A stretch of DNA of 64,000 bases from Verrucomicrobiota bacterium (GTDB taxonomy: Bacteria > Verrucomicrobiota > Verrucomicrobiia > Verrucomicrobiales > Verrucomicrobiaceae). The notes beneath the pieces are model-generated. The model searched no databases. It was not told the DNA's origin and worked only from the letters and a program-made list of their open reading frames with translations. The stretch covers positions 1-64,000 of the forward strand of contig JANYCZ010000023.1 of NCBI GenBank assembly GCA_025360015.1. The letters run 5' to 3'. Shown piece after piece: positions 1-9,044 of this stretch (the first letter of the stretch is position 1; every line of letters begins with the position of its first letter). The position numbers and the translations under genes were made by a program.

Positions 1-408
1 ACCGAAGTCATGCGAGACGGCGGCACCCAACGAGAGACGCTGGAAGGAGGCATACTTGGAGATGGGGGTGCCGGCTCCAAGATTAGGGGAGAAGGAGTCC
101 TGGTCACCTGCGAGGGAGCCGTAGTTCACGTCCCAGAGGAGAGAGGTGCTGCCAGCGCCGTCTTCAGCGGCACCGCCCATGAGAGGGACTGCGCCATTGA
201 GACCTGCGCGGACCCAATGCTGGCCGTAGTTGATGCCACGCCACACGTAGTTGGAGTCGTAACCGAGGGAGGCAGTGATGCCGAGGTCATCGTTCACCGG
301 AGCGGGAGCGATGGGATTTTTAGGGGCAGGAGCTGAGGGTCCGGCCACGACGGGAGTGGCGGCGAGAGCGAGGAAGCCCAGCGTTTTCAGCAATGCGGTC
401 AATTTCAT
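1..408 (-). CDS. Outer-membrane barrel-like protein, N-terminal part only
   Basis: The reading frame opens at an ATG at 408 and runs off the window edge with no stop, so 136 residues are visible and the C-terminus is missing. The protein begins with a clear signal peptide (MKLTALLKTLGFLALAATPV, then VAG), followed by a short Pro/Ala linker. The mature part starts with a strand-like segment, LGITASLGYDSNYVWRGINY, typical of barrel proteins of the TIGR02001 type, in which a SNYVWRG motif sits near the start of the mature chain. A later segment is rich in alternating aromatic and small residues. An outer-membrane location is inferred from these features. The substrate or role cannot be told from this fragment. 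The long plus-strand frame over the same bases is a shadow. Confidence 0.7.
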   Translation of the reverse strand, partial: MKLTALLKTLGFLALAATPVVAGPSAPAPKNPIAPAPVNDDLGITASLGYDSNYVWRGINYGQHWVRAGLNGAVPLMGGAAEDGAGSTSLLWDVNYGSLAGDQDSFSPNLGAGTPISKYASFQRLSLGAAVSHDFG

Positions 409-643
409 ATTACGTGTAGGGTGTTAGGGGGTATTTGGTCGACGACGACCATCGCAAATGCCCAGTCGTCTGGATGTAGATCCATGAATTTTTTGTTGAT
501 GAATTGATGTGGGATGAGGACAGGGCCCTGAACCGGCCATCTTCCAGCTTGCGTCACCCCCTTGCGAGGCTACAAATCTCGTCCCGCCCGCTGGATGGCA
601 GCAATGCCGAAGGCGGGGCCGCACGAGTCAGCAATGACAAAGG

Positions 644-720
644 CGGGCTGTGGCTCAGCCTGGTAGAGCGCTTCGTTCGGGACGAAGAGGTCGTGGGTTC
701 GAATCCCGCCAGCCCGACCA
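644..720 (+). tRNA. tRNA-Pro (anticodon CGG)
   Basis: A complete 77-nt cloverleaf can be folded. The acceptor stem is CGGGCTG paired with CAGCCCG. The D-arm contains GGCTCAGCCTGGTAGAGC. The anticodon stem is CTTCG/CGAAG around the loop TTCGGGA (676-682), giving anticodon CGG at 678-680. The T-arm is GTGGG-TTCGAAT-CCCGC, and an encoded CCA ends the gene. The anticodon arm matches known bacterial tRNA-Pro(CGG) closely. The response-regulator gene begins 36 bases downstream on the same strand. Confidence 0.97.
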
Positions 721-756
721 CTGTTTCCGCGCGTATTTTGAGTACAGAGGCCCTCC

Positions 757-2091
757 ATGGCGATCCCCACCCAACCTAAAAAGATTCTTCTGGCAGAAGA
801 TGTTCGTGCGCTTTCCATGCGGCTGTCGCATGCGCTGGAAACGCATGGATATATCGTATGTGTGGCGGAGGACGGGGAGGAATGCCTGGAGCAGATGGAG
901 ATTTTCAAGCCGGACCTGCTGGTGCTGGACCTGATCATGCCGAAAATGAACGGGCTGGAGGTGCTGCGGCATCTACGGGCAGAGCAATCGACGCAGCACA
1001 TGCCGGTGATCGTCTGCACGGCGAAGGATTACTCGACGGAGCTGAAGCACATCCAGCAGACGGGACCGGTGGATGTGCTGATCAAGCCTTTCGATCCTGA
1101 GCTGCTGCTGGAAAAGCTGCGGCAGTACTTCCATGACGCTGCGACGACGAAGGGGATCACGCACCGGGACCACCTGCCTGTGGCGGCGGAGCAGTATGCG
1201 CCGGTGCTGGACACGAAGCGCCCGCATGTGAAGCTGTGGGGCACGCGGGGCTCGATCCCTGTGTGTGGGGCGCGGTATGCACAGCATGGGGGCAATACGA
1301 CGTGCTTTGAATACAACACCGGGAAGGAGCGCATCCTGTTTGATGCGGGCTCGGGTCTGCGGGATGCGGGGCAGTCATTCCTGGCGGGCGGCCCGTGCCA
1401 CATCCATCTCTTCATCACGCATACGCACTGGGATCACATCCAGGGTTTCCCGTTTTTCACACCGATCTACGTGCCGGGGTATGAGATCACGGTTTACGGT
1501 GAGCGCGGCTTTGGCAAGAACATCGAGTCGCTGCTCTGCGGCCAGATGGACCGGGATTATTTTCCGATTCAGCGCGAGGACCTGCGGGCCAAAATCAACT
1601 TTGTGTTTCTGAATGATGAGCCGGTAAAAATCGGCGACGTGACAGTGACGCGCGAGTTCATGCAGCATCCCGGGGCGACGGTGGGCTTCAAGGTGACGCA
1701 TGAAGGCTGGAGCGTGGCGTTTGTGCCGGACAATGAATTTCTCCAAGGGTATATGGGCTCGCCTGCGCTGCTGACGCGGGACTCCAATCTCGTCGTGCCC
1801 TATGAGCCGATCCTGGCCTTCCTTGATGGGGTGGACTTGCTGGTGCATGAGGCGCAGTATCTGCCGACGGATTATCCGAAGCGGGTGGGCTGGGGGCATT
1901 CCAACCTGGCCACGGCCTGCGCGCTGACCAAGCTGGTGGGGGCGAAGAAATGGATCGTGGTGCATCATGATCCGGATCACGATGATGCAGCGCTGCAGGG
2001 CAAACTGAACCTGACGCGCCAGATTCTGAATGAGATCGGCCACCCGATTCATCTGGTGCATGGCTACGATGGCCTGGCGGAGTACCGCTGA
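757..2091 (+). CDS. Response-regulator receiver fused to metallo-beta-lactamase-fold hydrolase
   Basis: A 444-residue two-domain protein. Residues about 8-125 form a CheY-like receiver, with acidic E14/D15, phospho-acceptor D58 (in VLDLIMP) and conserved K110 (in LIKPFD). Residues about 150-440 are a metallo-beta-lactamase-fold domain of the PhnP/cyclic-phosphodiesterase-like branch. It opens with KLWGTRGSIPVCG and carries the metal motif H222-T-H224-W-D226-H227, with later metal-ligand candidates in FVPDNE, LLVHEAQY and GHSNL. Phosphorylation presumably gates a phosphodiesterase-like output, which is inference; the true substrate is unknown. The start is supported by a purine-rich AGAGG a few bases upstream. 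The gene is convergent with a hybrid histidine kinase whose stop lies one base away, so a functional pair is plausible. Confidence 0.88.
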   Translation: MAIPTQPKKILLAEDVRALSMRLSHALETHGYIVCVAEDGEECLEQMEIFKPDLLVLDLIMPKMNGLEVLRHLRAEQSTQHMPVIVCTAKDYSTELKHIQQTGPVDVLIKPFDPELLLEKLRQYFHDAATTKGITHRDHLPVAAEQYAPVLDTKRPHVKLWGTRGSIPVCGARYAQHGGNTTCFEYNTGKERILFDAGSGLRDAGQSFLAGGPCHIHLFITHTHWDHIQGFPFFTPIYVPGYEITVYGERGFGKNIESLLCGQMDRDYFPIQREDLRAKINFVFLNDEPVKIGDVTVTREFMQHPGATVGFKVTHEGWSVAFVPDNEFLQGYMGSPALLTRDSNLVVPYEPILAFLDGVDLLVHEAQYLPTDYPKRVGWGHSNLATACALTKLVGAKKWIVVHHDPDHDDAALQGKLNLTRQILNEIGHPIHLVHGYDGLAEYR

Positions 2092-2092
2092 T

Positions 2093-4180
2093 TCAGGTGG
2101 TGGCGGAGAATGATGCGGCGAGGGCGTCTGCCAGCAGGGCGCATTCTTTTTTCAACTGATCCAAGATGAGCTGCGAGGTTTTCAAGTCTCCCGCATGGGA
2201 GGCGTCGGAGAGTTCGGTGGAAAGTGTCAGCGCTTTTTTGGCGGCATATACTCCGAGCATGCCCTTGAGCGAGTGCGCGGCCTCGTAGAGAGGTGTGGCT
2301 TTGCCGGCGGCGAGTGCTTTTTCGGCTTTGCGCAGGTATTTTTGCGAGTCTTCGGAGAAGATGGCGACGAGCTTGCGCATGAGTTTTTCATCGCCGGTGG
2401 ATTCCCGAAACTCGGCGAGGTCGAAAGGGGCGGTGTCAGCCGGAGGGAGTGGAGCGGGAGATGCCAAAGCATGCGCCGCCTGCGGGGGCTCCTGCGCTGC
2501 GGAATTTCGAGCAAACTGCTCCACGACCTGGAACAGCTCAGCGGAGCGCAGGGGCTTGGAGATGTAGTCATCCATGCCTGCGGCGAGGCAGCGTTCGCGG
2601 TCGCCTTTCATGGCATTGGCGGTCATGGCGATGATGGGGACGTGGCCGCCGGTGGTCTGCTCGAGGTGCCGGATCCTGGCGGTGGCTGCATAGCCATTGA
2701 TGCCGGGCATGTGAACGTCCATGAGGATGGCGTCAAATGGCGCGCTCTTGAAGAGGTCGATGGCCTCCTGGCCATTGGAAGCGAGGGTGATGAGATGGCC
2801 GCGCTTTTCGAGCATGCGAGCGCCCACGAGCTGATTGACATGGCCGTCCTCGGCGATGAGCACCTTCATGGAGGCATGTGTGGCGACGATGGACTCGATG
2901 CGCGGTGATTTGGGCTTGATGGGAATGCCGCTGGCGCGGCCAAAAGCGGCGGTGAAGTGGAAGGTGCTGCCGGTGCCGGGCTGGCTTTCCACCCAGATGC
3001 GGCCCTGCATGAGCGCTACCAGATCATGGCAGATGGCGAGCCCGAGGCCGGTGCCGCCGTAGCGGCGTGAGGTGGAGGTCTCGGCCTGGGTGAAGGCCTC
3101 GAAAATGCTCTCCTGCATGTCTGCGGCGATGCCGATGCCGGTGTCGTTGATCTTGAAATGCAGGGTGATGAGGTCTGCGGCTTCGGATGCCACATCGACC
3201 TCGATGGTGACGCCGCCCTTGTGGGTAAACTTGATGGCATTGCCAATCAGATTGACGAGGATCTGCCGCAGCCGGCCGTCATCGCCGATGAGACGCGCGG
3301 GGACCTTTGGGCTGATGTGATGCAGCAGGACCAGGCGCTTTTGAAAGACGCGGAGGCTCATGGCCTGGACGATTTCCGTGACGATCTCGTTGAGATCAAA
3401 TTCATGGACGTCGAGTTCCATCCTGCCGGCTTCGATTTTGGAGAAGTCGAGGATGTCATTGAGCAGCTCCAGCAGCGAGTCGGCGGAGAGCTTGACCATT
3501 TCCAGGTACTCGCGCTGGGTGTCGTTGAGCTCCGTGCCGAGCAGCAGCTCGCTCATGCCAATGACGCCGTTCATGGGCGTGCGGATTTCATGGCTCATGT
3601 TTGCCAGGAAGGTGCTCTTGGCGTTGTTGGCGGACTCGGCCGCCTGACGTGCCTGCTGAAGTTCCTCCTCGACCTGCTTGCGCTCGGTCACGTCTGTGTG
3701 TGAGCCGGCCATGCGGTAGGGGGCGCCGTGCTCATCACGCAGGGCGCGGCCGCGGGCGAGGATCCAGCGCCAGCTGCCGTCCTTGTGGTGGAAGCGAAAC
3801 TCGACGGAGTAGCGTGGGATGCGGCCTGCGAGGTAATCGTTCAGCATGGTCATCACGCGGTCGTGATCCTCGGGATGCAGCAAGTTTTCGAAGGTGGCGA
3901 AGACGTTTTCGATCTCATCGTCTGCGTAGCCGATCATGCTCTTCCATGGCGGGGAGAAGAACACCTGGCCGGTGCGGATGTCCCAGTCCCAGATGCCGTC
4001 GTTGGTGCCACGCACGGCCAGGGCGAAACGTTCCTCACTTGCCGCCAGTTCGCGCACGGCTTCGGCCGGGGCATTGGGCAGGTGCAGGCGGCAGGCACGC
4101 AGCATGCCCTCCAGTTCCAGAACACGTTGCTTTAACTCCGGCATGGAGTCGCCTGTGGCATGCTCATGAGTGTCTGACAT
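2093..4180 (-). CDS. PAS hybrid sensor histidine kinase with receiver and Hpt domains
   Basis: About 695 residues when started at MSDTHEH. A longer frame to 4315 exists, but its extra N-terminus looks non-coding and would reach into the control region of the divergent gene. Order: short coiled coil (residues 15-35), a PAS/PAC sensor (about 37-165), HisKA with phospho-acceptor H197 (in NMSHEIRTPMNG), HATPase with N-box NLIGNAIKF and G-boxes DTGIGI and GGTGLGLAI, a receiver with phospho-acceptor D488 (in LMDVHMPG), and an Hpt domain with H636 (in AAHSLKGM). No transmembrane segment is visible, so it should be a cytosolic phosphorelay kinase. It could pass phosphate from its own Hpt domain to the neighbouring receiver-hydrolase fusion, but no direct evidence shows this. 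Confidence 0.9.
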   Translation of the reverse strand: MSDTHEHATGDSMPELKQRVLELEGMLRACRLHLPNAPAEAVRELAASEERFALAVRGTNDGIWDWDIRTGQVFFSPPWKSMIGYADDEIENVFATFENLLHPEDHDRVMTMLNDYLAGRIPRYSVEFRFHHKDGSWRWILARGRALRDEHGAPYRMAGSHTDVTERKQVEEELQQARQAAESANNAKSTFLANMSHEIRTPMNGVIGMSELLLGTELNDTQREYLEMVKLSADSLLELLNDILDFSKIEAGRMELDVHEFDLNEIVTEIVQAMSLRVFQKRLVLLHHISPKVPARLIGDDGRLRQILVNLIGNAIKFTHKGGVTIEVDVASEAADLITLHFKINDTGIGIAADMQESIFEAFTQAETSTSRRYGGTGLGLAICHDLVALMQGRIWVESQPGTGSTFHFTAAFGRASGIPIKPKSPRIESIVATHASMKVLIAEDGHVNQLVGARMLEKRGHLITLASNGQEAIDLFKSAPFDAILMDVHMPGINGYAATARIRHLEQTTGGHVPIIAMTANAMKGDRERCLAAGMDDYISKPLRSAELFQVVEQFARNSAAQEPPQAAHALASPAPLPPADTAPFDLAEFRESTGDEKLMRKLVAIFSEDSQKYLRKAEKALAAGKATPLYEAAHSLKGMLGVYAAKKALTLSTELSDASHAGDLKTSQLILDQLKKECALLADALAASFSATT

Positions 4181-4365
4181 GGGGGTTGGGGATGTCCTCG
4201 GCGTGATCGGGGACGGACAGGGGGAGATGAATAGACACAAATCGCCGCAAACAAACTCAAAAGGTGAGGGCGGAGTCTCAAAGTGTGAGGCGGCACGGCC
4301 TGTGAAATGCTGCAAAATGGATCTGGCTGCGTGTTTGGGGACCGCGGTGACGTTCTTTTCCCCGC

Positions 4366-5547
4366 ATGAACCGCCGCCATCTCCTCGCCTCCCTGCCTGC
4401 TGTTTTCACCGCTGCCAGCTTTGCTGCTGCGGCTGATAGCAAGCTCCGCGTTGCCATCATCGGCCACACCGGCCGTGGCAATTATGGACACGGACTCGAC
4501 ACGATGTGGCTCAAGATTCCTGCGGTAGAAATCGTGGCGGTGGCCGATGCGGATGACAAGGGACTGAAGGCTGAGATGAAGAAGCTGGGGGTGGAGAAAG
4601 GCTTTGCGGACTACCACGCGATGCTCGCCGAGGTCAAACCGGACATCGTCGCCATCGGGCCGCGTCACCTTGACCAGCATCGGGACATGCTGCTGGCGGC
4701 GATTCAGGCCGGGGTGCGCGGCATCTACATTGAAAAATCGTTTTGCCGCAGTCCGGCCGAAGCGGATGAAGTCATCGCCGCCGCTGACAAGGCGGGTACG
4801 AAGATCGCGATCGCGCATCGCAACCGTTATCATCCCGTGCTGCCGGTGATCGCGAAGTTGATCAAGGAGGGCGCGATTGGCCGGGTGCTGGAAATGCGCG
4901 GGCGGGGCAAGGAGGACACGCGCGGCGGCTCGCTGGATTTGTGGGTGCTGGGCACGCACCTTTTCAATCTCGCCACCTACTTTGGCGGAGCAGCGCAGGC
5001 GTGCAGCGCCGCGGTAATGCAGGATGGCAAACCCATCACGAAGGCGGATGTAAAGGATGGGGATGAGGGCATCGGTGCGCTCGCGGGCAACGAAGTACAT
5101 GCGAGATTTGAAATGGCGAACGGTGTACCGTTGTTCTTTGACTCGATCCAGAATGCGGGCACCAAGGACGCGGGTTTTGGCCTGCAAATCATCGGCACGA
5201 AGGGCATCATTGACTTCCGCATTGATAAGGAGCCGGTGGCACACCTGTGGGCTGGGAGTCCGTTTAACCCCGCGCTCAAGGAGCCGCGGCAGTGGCTGCC
5301 CATCACCACGGGCGGGGTCAATGTGGCGGAACCTATCGCTGATCTTGGCAAACAGGTGGCCAGCCATGAGACGGCCGGGCTGGATCTGATCGCTGCCGTG
5401 CGGGAAAATCGCGCGCCATTGATTGATGCGGAGCAGGGGCGTGAGACGATTGAGATGGTCTGCGCCATTTTTGAATCGCACCGGCTCAATGGTCAGCGTG
5501 TGACCTTGCCGCTAAAGACGCGCGTCAATCCGCTCACCCTGCTATGA
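4366..5547 (+). CDS. Gfo/Idh/MocA-family oxidoreductase with secretion leader
   Basis: A 393-residue NAD(P)-dependent oxidoreductase-type protein. It begins with a twin-arginine-like leader (MNRRHLLASLPAVFTAASFA), as is common for this family in Planctomycetes and Verrucomicrobia, so export with bound cofactor is likely. The Rossmann fold follows, with RVAIIGHTGRGNYGHGLD near residue 28 and VADADDKGL at the end of the second strand. The usual EKP motif reads EKS (in IYIEKSFCRSPAEADEV), a small departure. The C-terminal half contains AHRNRYHP and a substrate-domain-like region ending near EGVCAIFES-type residues (EMVCAIFESH). Members act on sugars, inositols and related polyols; the substrate here cannot be named. 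It lies 13 bases upstream of a DUF1287 gene on the same strand. Confidence 0.88.
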   Translation: MNRRHLLASLPAVFTAASFAAAADSKLRVAIIGHTGRGNYGHGLDTMWLKIPAVEIVAVADADDKGLKAEMKKLGVEKGFADYHAMLAEVKPDIVAIGPRHLDQHRDMLLAAIQAGVRGIYIEKSFCRSPAEADEVIAAADKAGTKIAIAHRNRYHPVLPVIAKLIKEGAIGRVLEMRGRGKEDTRGGSLDLWVLGTHLFNLATYFGGAAQACSAAVMQDGKPITKADVKDGDEGIGALAGNEVHARFEMANGVPLFFDSIQNAGTKDAGFGLQIIGTKGIIDFRIDKEPVAHLWAGSPFNPALKEPRQWLPITTGGVNVAEPIADLGKQVASHETAGLDLIAAVRENRAPLIDAEQGRETIEMVCAIFESHRLNGQRVTLPLKTRVNPLTLL

Positions 5548-5560
5548 TAGCAAGAGCCGC

Positions 5561-6154
5561 ATGAAGCACCTGTCTCTCCGCAGTTTTCTGTTTTGCGCAT
5601 GTGTCCTTGTTTGCCAGGCGCAGACGAGCGCGCCGTCCTTTGCTGAGCGGCTGGTGAAGGCGGCGCTGGAACGGGTGCAGCATACGGTGCGCTACGATCC
5701 TGCGTATGTGAAACTGGATTATCCCAATGGCGATGTCCCTGCTGACACGGGTGTTTGCACGGATGAAGTCATCCGCAGCTACAGGGCGCTGGGTATTGAC
5801 CTGCAAAAGCTGGTGCATGAGGACATGCAACGGGCCTTTGCGGCGTATCCGAAGGACTGGGGGCTGCGGTCCACGGACAGAAACATCGACCACCGCCGCG
5901 TGCCGAATTTGCAGACGTTTTTCAAGCGGGGTGGGGCGGCCCTGCCGGTCACGCAGAAGGCGGCGGACTATCTTCCTGGGGATCTCATCACCTGCACGGT
6001 GGCAGGCAGGCTGCCGCACATCGCCATTGTGGTGCCGGCGGCGGATGGCGGAGACACGCCTTGGATCGTGCATAACATTGGTCAGGGACCACGGCATGAG
6101 GACCGTCTGTTTGAGTTTCCGCTGACCGGTCACTACCGGTTTCAGCCACGCTAA
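5561..6154 (+). CDS. DUF1287-family secreted protein
   Basis: A 197-residue protein with an N-terminal signal peptide (LSLRSFLFCACVLVCQAQTS). The mature part matches the DUF1287 family as I know it: DTGVCTDEVIRSYRALGIDL near residue 63, a central RSTDRNIDHRRVPNL, and a C-terminal GDLITC, LPHIAIVV, IVHNIGQG. The family belongs to the NlpC/P60-like cysteine peptidase fold. C67 and H148 are good candidates for a Cys-His active pair, though this is inference from fold knowledge. A cell-wall amidase or peptidase role is possible but unproven. The stop codon overlaps the stop of convergent recJ by four bases. Confidence 0.82.
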   Translation: MKHLSLRSFLFCACVLVCQAQTSAPSFAERLVKAALERVQHTVRYDPAYVKLDYPNGDVPADTGVCTDEVIRSYRALGIDLQKLVHEDMQRAFAAYPKDWGLRSTDRNIDHRRVPNLQTFFKRGGAALPVTQKAADYLPGDLITCTVAGRLPHIAIVVPAADGGDTPWIVHNIGQGPRHEDRLFEFPLTGHYRFQPR

Positions 6155-7872
6155 ACGGATTCAGCGGGGCGCACGGCTTCCAGCGTGAGCTGCCACTGCT
6201 CCGTGCCACGGAACCAGCCGCGCTGGATGCGCATGGCGACATCCCATGGGGCAGGGGGAAGATTGCCAATGGGGGCATTGAACCAGCGTGCCTCCATGGA
6301 GGCGCCGTCCTGGGTGAGGATGATGCGCAGATGTTTTTCTTTCATCGTGCGGCCCGGCAGCTTGGGTTTCACATTGCGACAGAGAAAGAGCGGCTCGGAG
6401 TTTTTCTGGCCGAAGGGCTCCAGCAGCTTGTAGCTTTCGAAGAAACTCAGCGAGAGGTCGCGCAGCCTGACCTCGGCATCGAGTTCCAGCAGGGCGGTCA
6501 TCGCTTCTTTGCTCAGAGCTTCGCGAGCCGCCGCCTGGAATGCGGTGCGGAAGGAGTCGATTTTGTCTTCCTTGACGGAAATGCCTGCCGCCATGGCATG
6601 GCCACCGCCGCCGAGGAGGTGATCGCGGCAGATGTCGATGGCTTCGACGAGAGAGAAGCCGGGGATGCTGCGGCCGCTGCCTTTGCCGATGCCGTTTTCG
6701 TCGATGGACACGAGAATCGTCGGGCGGTGGCAGAGGCGGGAGATGCGTGAGGCGACGATGCCGATGACGCCGGGATGCCATTTGCGCGAGGCCAGCACGA
6801 TGGCGGAAACTTTGTCGATCTCGCCGATGTTGGAGAGCATGACCTCGGCCTCGATGTGGACCTGATGCTCGACGTCTTGACGATCCTTGTTGTGGGCTTC
6901 GAGGAGCTCGGCGAGGGCAGCGCCTTGTTCTGCATCTGTCGCGAGCAAAAGCTGCAGCGCCGTGGCGGCGGTGTCGAGCCGGCCTGCGGCATTCAGGCGG
7001 GGGCCGAGGCGGAAGCCCACGTGATGCGTCTGCACCAGGCCTTCCACGCCGGCGATGGCTTTCAAGGCTTTCAAGCCAGGCCGCTTTGTTTGTGCGAGTG
7101 CTTCGAGACCGCGCCGTACGAGCAGGCGGTTTTCATCGATGAGGGGCACGAGATCTGCCACGGTGCCGAGCGCCACGAGATCGAGCGTTTCCTTGAGATC
7201 GTAGGTTTCGATCATGCGTGCTTTCAGCAGCGCGTGCGAGACTTTGAACACAAGGCCGACGGTGCAGAAGTAGTGGTAGTCTTTGCCGAGCTTGGGGTTC
7301 ACCAGCGCCAGGCAGTCGGGACGTCCCTGCGGGGAGAGTTCGTGGTGGTCGATGATGACGCAGTCCACGCCATCAGCGCGCAGTTTTGCCACTTCTTTTA
7401 GTGAGGTCGTGCCGCAGTCGAGCGCGATGAACAGATGCGGTTTGCCAAACTGCTCATAGCATTTGGCGATGCCATCGAGGCTCAGGCCGTAGCCCTCCTC
7501 CAGGCGGGTGGGCAGGAAGAGATGGGTGGCGAGGCCGTAGGCCTTCAAGATGAGATGCATCAGGGCCATGGACGTGACGCCGTCCACATCGTAGTCGCCG
7601 TAGAGGACGACGCTTTGTTTTTCATCGACCGCGCGGAGGATGCGCTCCACGGCGGGCTTCATCTCCGGCAGGACGGTGGGATCACCGAGAGTGGCGAGCT
7701 TGGGCACCAGGAAATCACGCACCATTTCCACCGTGGTGAGGCCGCGCTGCACGAGAAGCTGTGCCATGAGCGGGGACAGGCTCATGTCCGCCGCCAGCTC
7801 GGCCCCCCCCTCCACGACGGGCTTTAGCAGCCAGCGTGGTGGACGTATCGAGATGGGGGTGAGTTCAGACAT
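6151..7872 (-). CDS. recJ: Single-stranded-DNA-specific exonuclease RecJ
   Basis: A 573-residue RecJ, the 5'-3' exonuclease used in recombination and mismatch repair. The start MSELTPISIR at 7872 is preferred over an ATG at 7974, because the longer form would cover the start of the divergent neighbour and the added residues look random. DHH-family motifs are clear: motif I GDYDVDGVTS (residues 92-101, Mn ligands D93, D95, D97), the DHH motif IIDHHELSPQG, and the DHHA1 motif GGGGHAMAAGI. A C-terminal OB-type domain ends with WQLTLEAVRP. Length matches typical RecJ. It is convergent with the DUF1287 gene and divergent from the DUF3592 gene. Confidence 0.95.
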   Translation of the reverse strand: MSELTPISIRPPRWLLKPVVEGGAELAADMSLSPLMAQLLVQRGLTTVEMVRDFLVPKLATLGDPTVLPEMKPAVERILRAVDEKQSVVLYGDYDVDGVTSMALMHLILKAYGLATHLFLPTRLEEGYGLSLDGIAKCYEQFGKPHLFIALDCGTTSLKEVAKLRADGVDCVIIDHHELSPQGRPDCLALVNPKLGKDYHYFCTVGLVFKVSHALLKARMIETYDLKETLDLVALGTVADLVPLIDENRLLVRRGLEALAQTKRPGLKALKAIAGVEGLVQTHHVGFRLGPRLNAAGRLDTAATALQLLLATDAEQGAALAELLEAHNKDRQDVEHQVHIEAEVMLSNIGEIDKVSAIVLASRKWHPGVIGIVASRISRLCHRPTILVSIDENGIGKGSGRSIPGFSLVEAIDICRDHLLGGGGHAMAAGISVKEDKIDSFRTAFQAAAREALSKEAMTALLELDAEVRLRDLSLSFFESYKLLEPFGQKNSEPLFLCRNVKPKLPGRTMKEKHLRIILTQDGASMEARWFNAPIGNLPPAPWDVAMRIQRGWFRGTEQWQLTLEAVRPAESV

Positions 7873-7947
7873 TAGGTGATTTGCGAGATGAATACATCTC
7901 TGTATGGAACACTTGTGAAGCGTAGTCAAAGGCTGCTTCCCGAACGC

Positions 7948-8463
7948 ATGTCGCAGAATCAATTTGCATCTCAATCAGGCCGCTGGTGGCTTTGCACGAT
8001 GGGTGTGTTCCTCATCGTGGTGGGGTCGTTCTTTGCGTGGCGGATGTGGCTCTCGTATGAGAAGGCGCAGACGACGCGGGAGTGGCTGCAGGTGCCATGC
8101 CGCATCCTTTCTTCCCGCCTGGTGAGCGAGCGCCCGACGCCGCATTCGGATCCCGCGCACCGGGTGGAGGTGCGGTATGAATATGAAGTGAGCGGCGTGA
8201 AGCACAGCAGCACACGCATCCGCCAGGTGGCGTCCGCACCCACGCTGCATCTGGATGACGCGCGGCAGCGGCAGCAGGAGTATCCCACGGGATCGGCTCA
8301 GGTCTGCTGGGTGAATCCCGCGGCACCGGATGAAGCGGTGCTGCAGCATGGCTCGCGTGCGGCGCTGTATTCCATCTGGTTTCCGCTGCTGTTTGTGCTC
8401 GGGGGCTTTGGCATGCTGCGGGGAGCCTTGCGACGGCATGCCGCCCAAACAAATCTCTTGTGA
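7948..8463 (+). CDS. DUF3592-type membrane protein
   Basis: A 171-residue protein when started at MSQNQFASQSG. In-frame ATGs at 7876 and 7888 would overlap the control region of divergent recJ, so the later start is favoured, although no strong ribosome binding site decides it. The first membrane segment is WWLCTMGVFLIVVGSFFAWR. A central domain carries the family pattern W-x-x-V-P-C-x-I (WLQVPCRILSSRL), then EVRYEYEVSGVKH and VCWVNPAAPDEAVL. The second membrane segment is ALYSIWFPLLFVLGGFGML. This order (TM, extracytoplasmic domain, TM) is the DUF3592 layout. Function of the family is unknown. Confidence 0.75.
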   Translation: MSQNQFASQSGRWWLCTMGVFLIVVGSFFAWRMWLSYEKAQTTREWLQVPCRILSSRLVSERPTPHSDPAHRVEVRYEYEVSGVKHSSTRIRQVASAPTLHLDDARQRQQEYPTGSAQVCWVNPAAPDEAVLQHGSRAALYSIWFPLLFVLGGFGMLRGALRRHAAQTNLL

Positions 8464-8495
8464 ATGCCGGTGAAGTGCTTTCAATCGGTTTCACC

Positions 8496-9038
8496 ATGAA
8501 AACTTCATTGCTCGCGCTGCTGATCCTTACGCTGTCGTTCAACGCCACTGCTGCCGATTCGACCGTCAAAGAATCTGCTGGCAAGCCGTCGGTCTTTAAG
8601 GACGTGCTCAAAGGCAAACTGGTGGCACTCACTGGCAAGCGTGTGGGCCGGTATGAGATGGCTGCGGAGCCCAATTATTACGCCTTCTATTTTTCCGCAC
8701 ACTGGTGCCCGCCCTGCCGAGCTTTTACGCCGAAGCTCGTCGAGTTTTACAACGCTCAGGAGGGGAAGAAGAAAAATTTCGAGATCATCTTTGTCTCCAG
8801 CGACACTGATGAAAAATCCATGGAGGAGTACATCAAGGGCGACGTGATGCCGTGGCCTGCCATCGCCTTCCGCAACCTTGAGCGCATCAAGGAGATCCGC
8901 AAATACTCCACCCAGGGCATTCCGCGCCTCGTTTTGGTCGATCGTGAAGGAAAGGTGATTTCCGACAGCTACGAAGGCAAAACTTACGTGGGTCCGGAGA
9001 AGGTCATGAATGACATCCCGACTAAAACGGCGAAGTGA
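8496..9038 (+). CDS. Secreted thioredoxin-like (nucleoredoxin/tryparedoxin-like) protein
   Basis: A 180-residue exported thioredoxin-fold protein. The start at 8496 gives a textbook signal peptide (MKTSLLALLILTLSFNATAA). The redox motif is H-W-C71-P-P-C74, in FYFSAHWCPPCRAFTPKLVE. It is followed by IIFVSSDTDEKSMEEYI and a cis-Pro region QGIPRLVLVDREGKV. The SSDxDExxMEEY pattern is characteristic of the nucleoredoxin/tryparedoxin branch rather than of TlpA or DsbA. A role in thiol-disulfide exchange outside the cytoplasm is inferred. The gene is convergent with the sulfatase, with six bases between stops. Confidence 0.87.
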   Translation: MKTSLLALLILTLSFNATAADSTVKESAGKPSVFKDVLKGKLVALTGKRVGRYEMAAEPNYYAFYFSAHWCPPCRAFTPKLVEFYNAQEGKKKNFEIIFVSSDTDEKSMEEYIKGDVMPWPAIAFRNLERIKEIRKYSTQGIPRLVLVDREGKVISDSYEGKTYVGPEKVMNDIPTKTAK

Positions 9039-9044
9039 GCCGCC

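Noticed and set aside
570..1019. Minus-strand frames over the tRNA and the start of the receiver-hydrolase gene
   Set aside because: They cross a complete tRNA and the receiver domain; no protein-like content.
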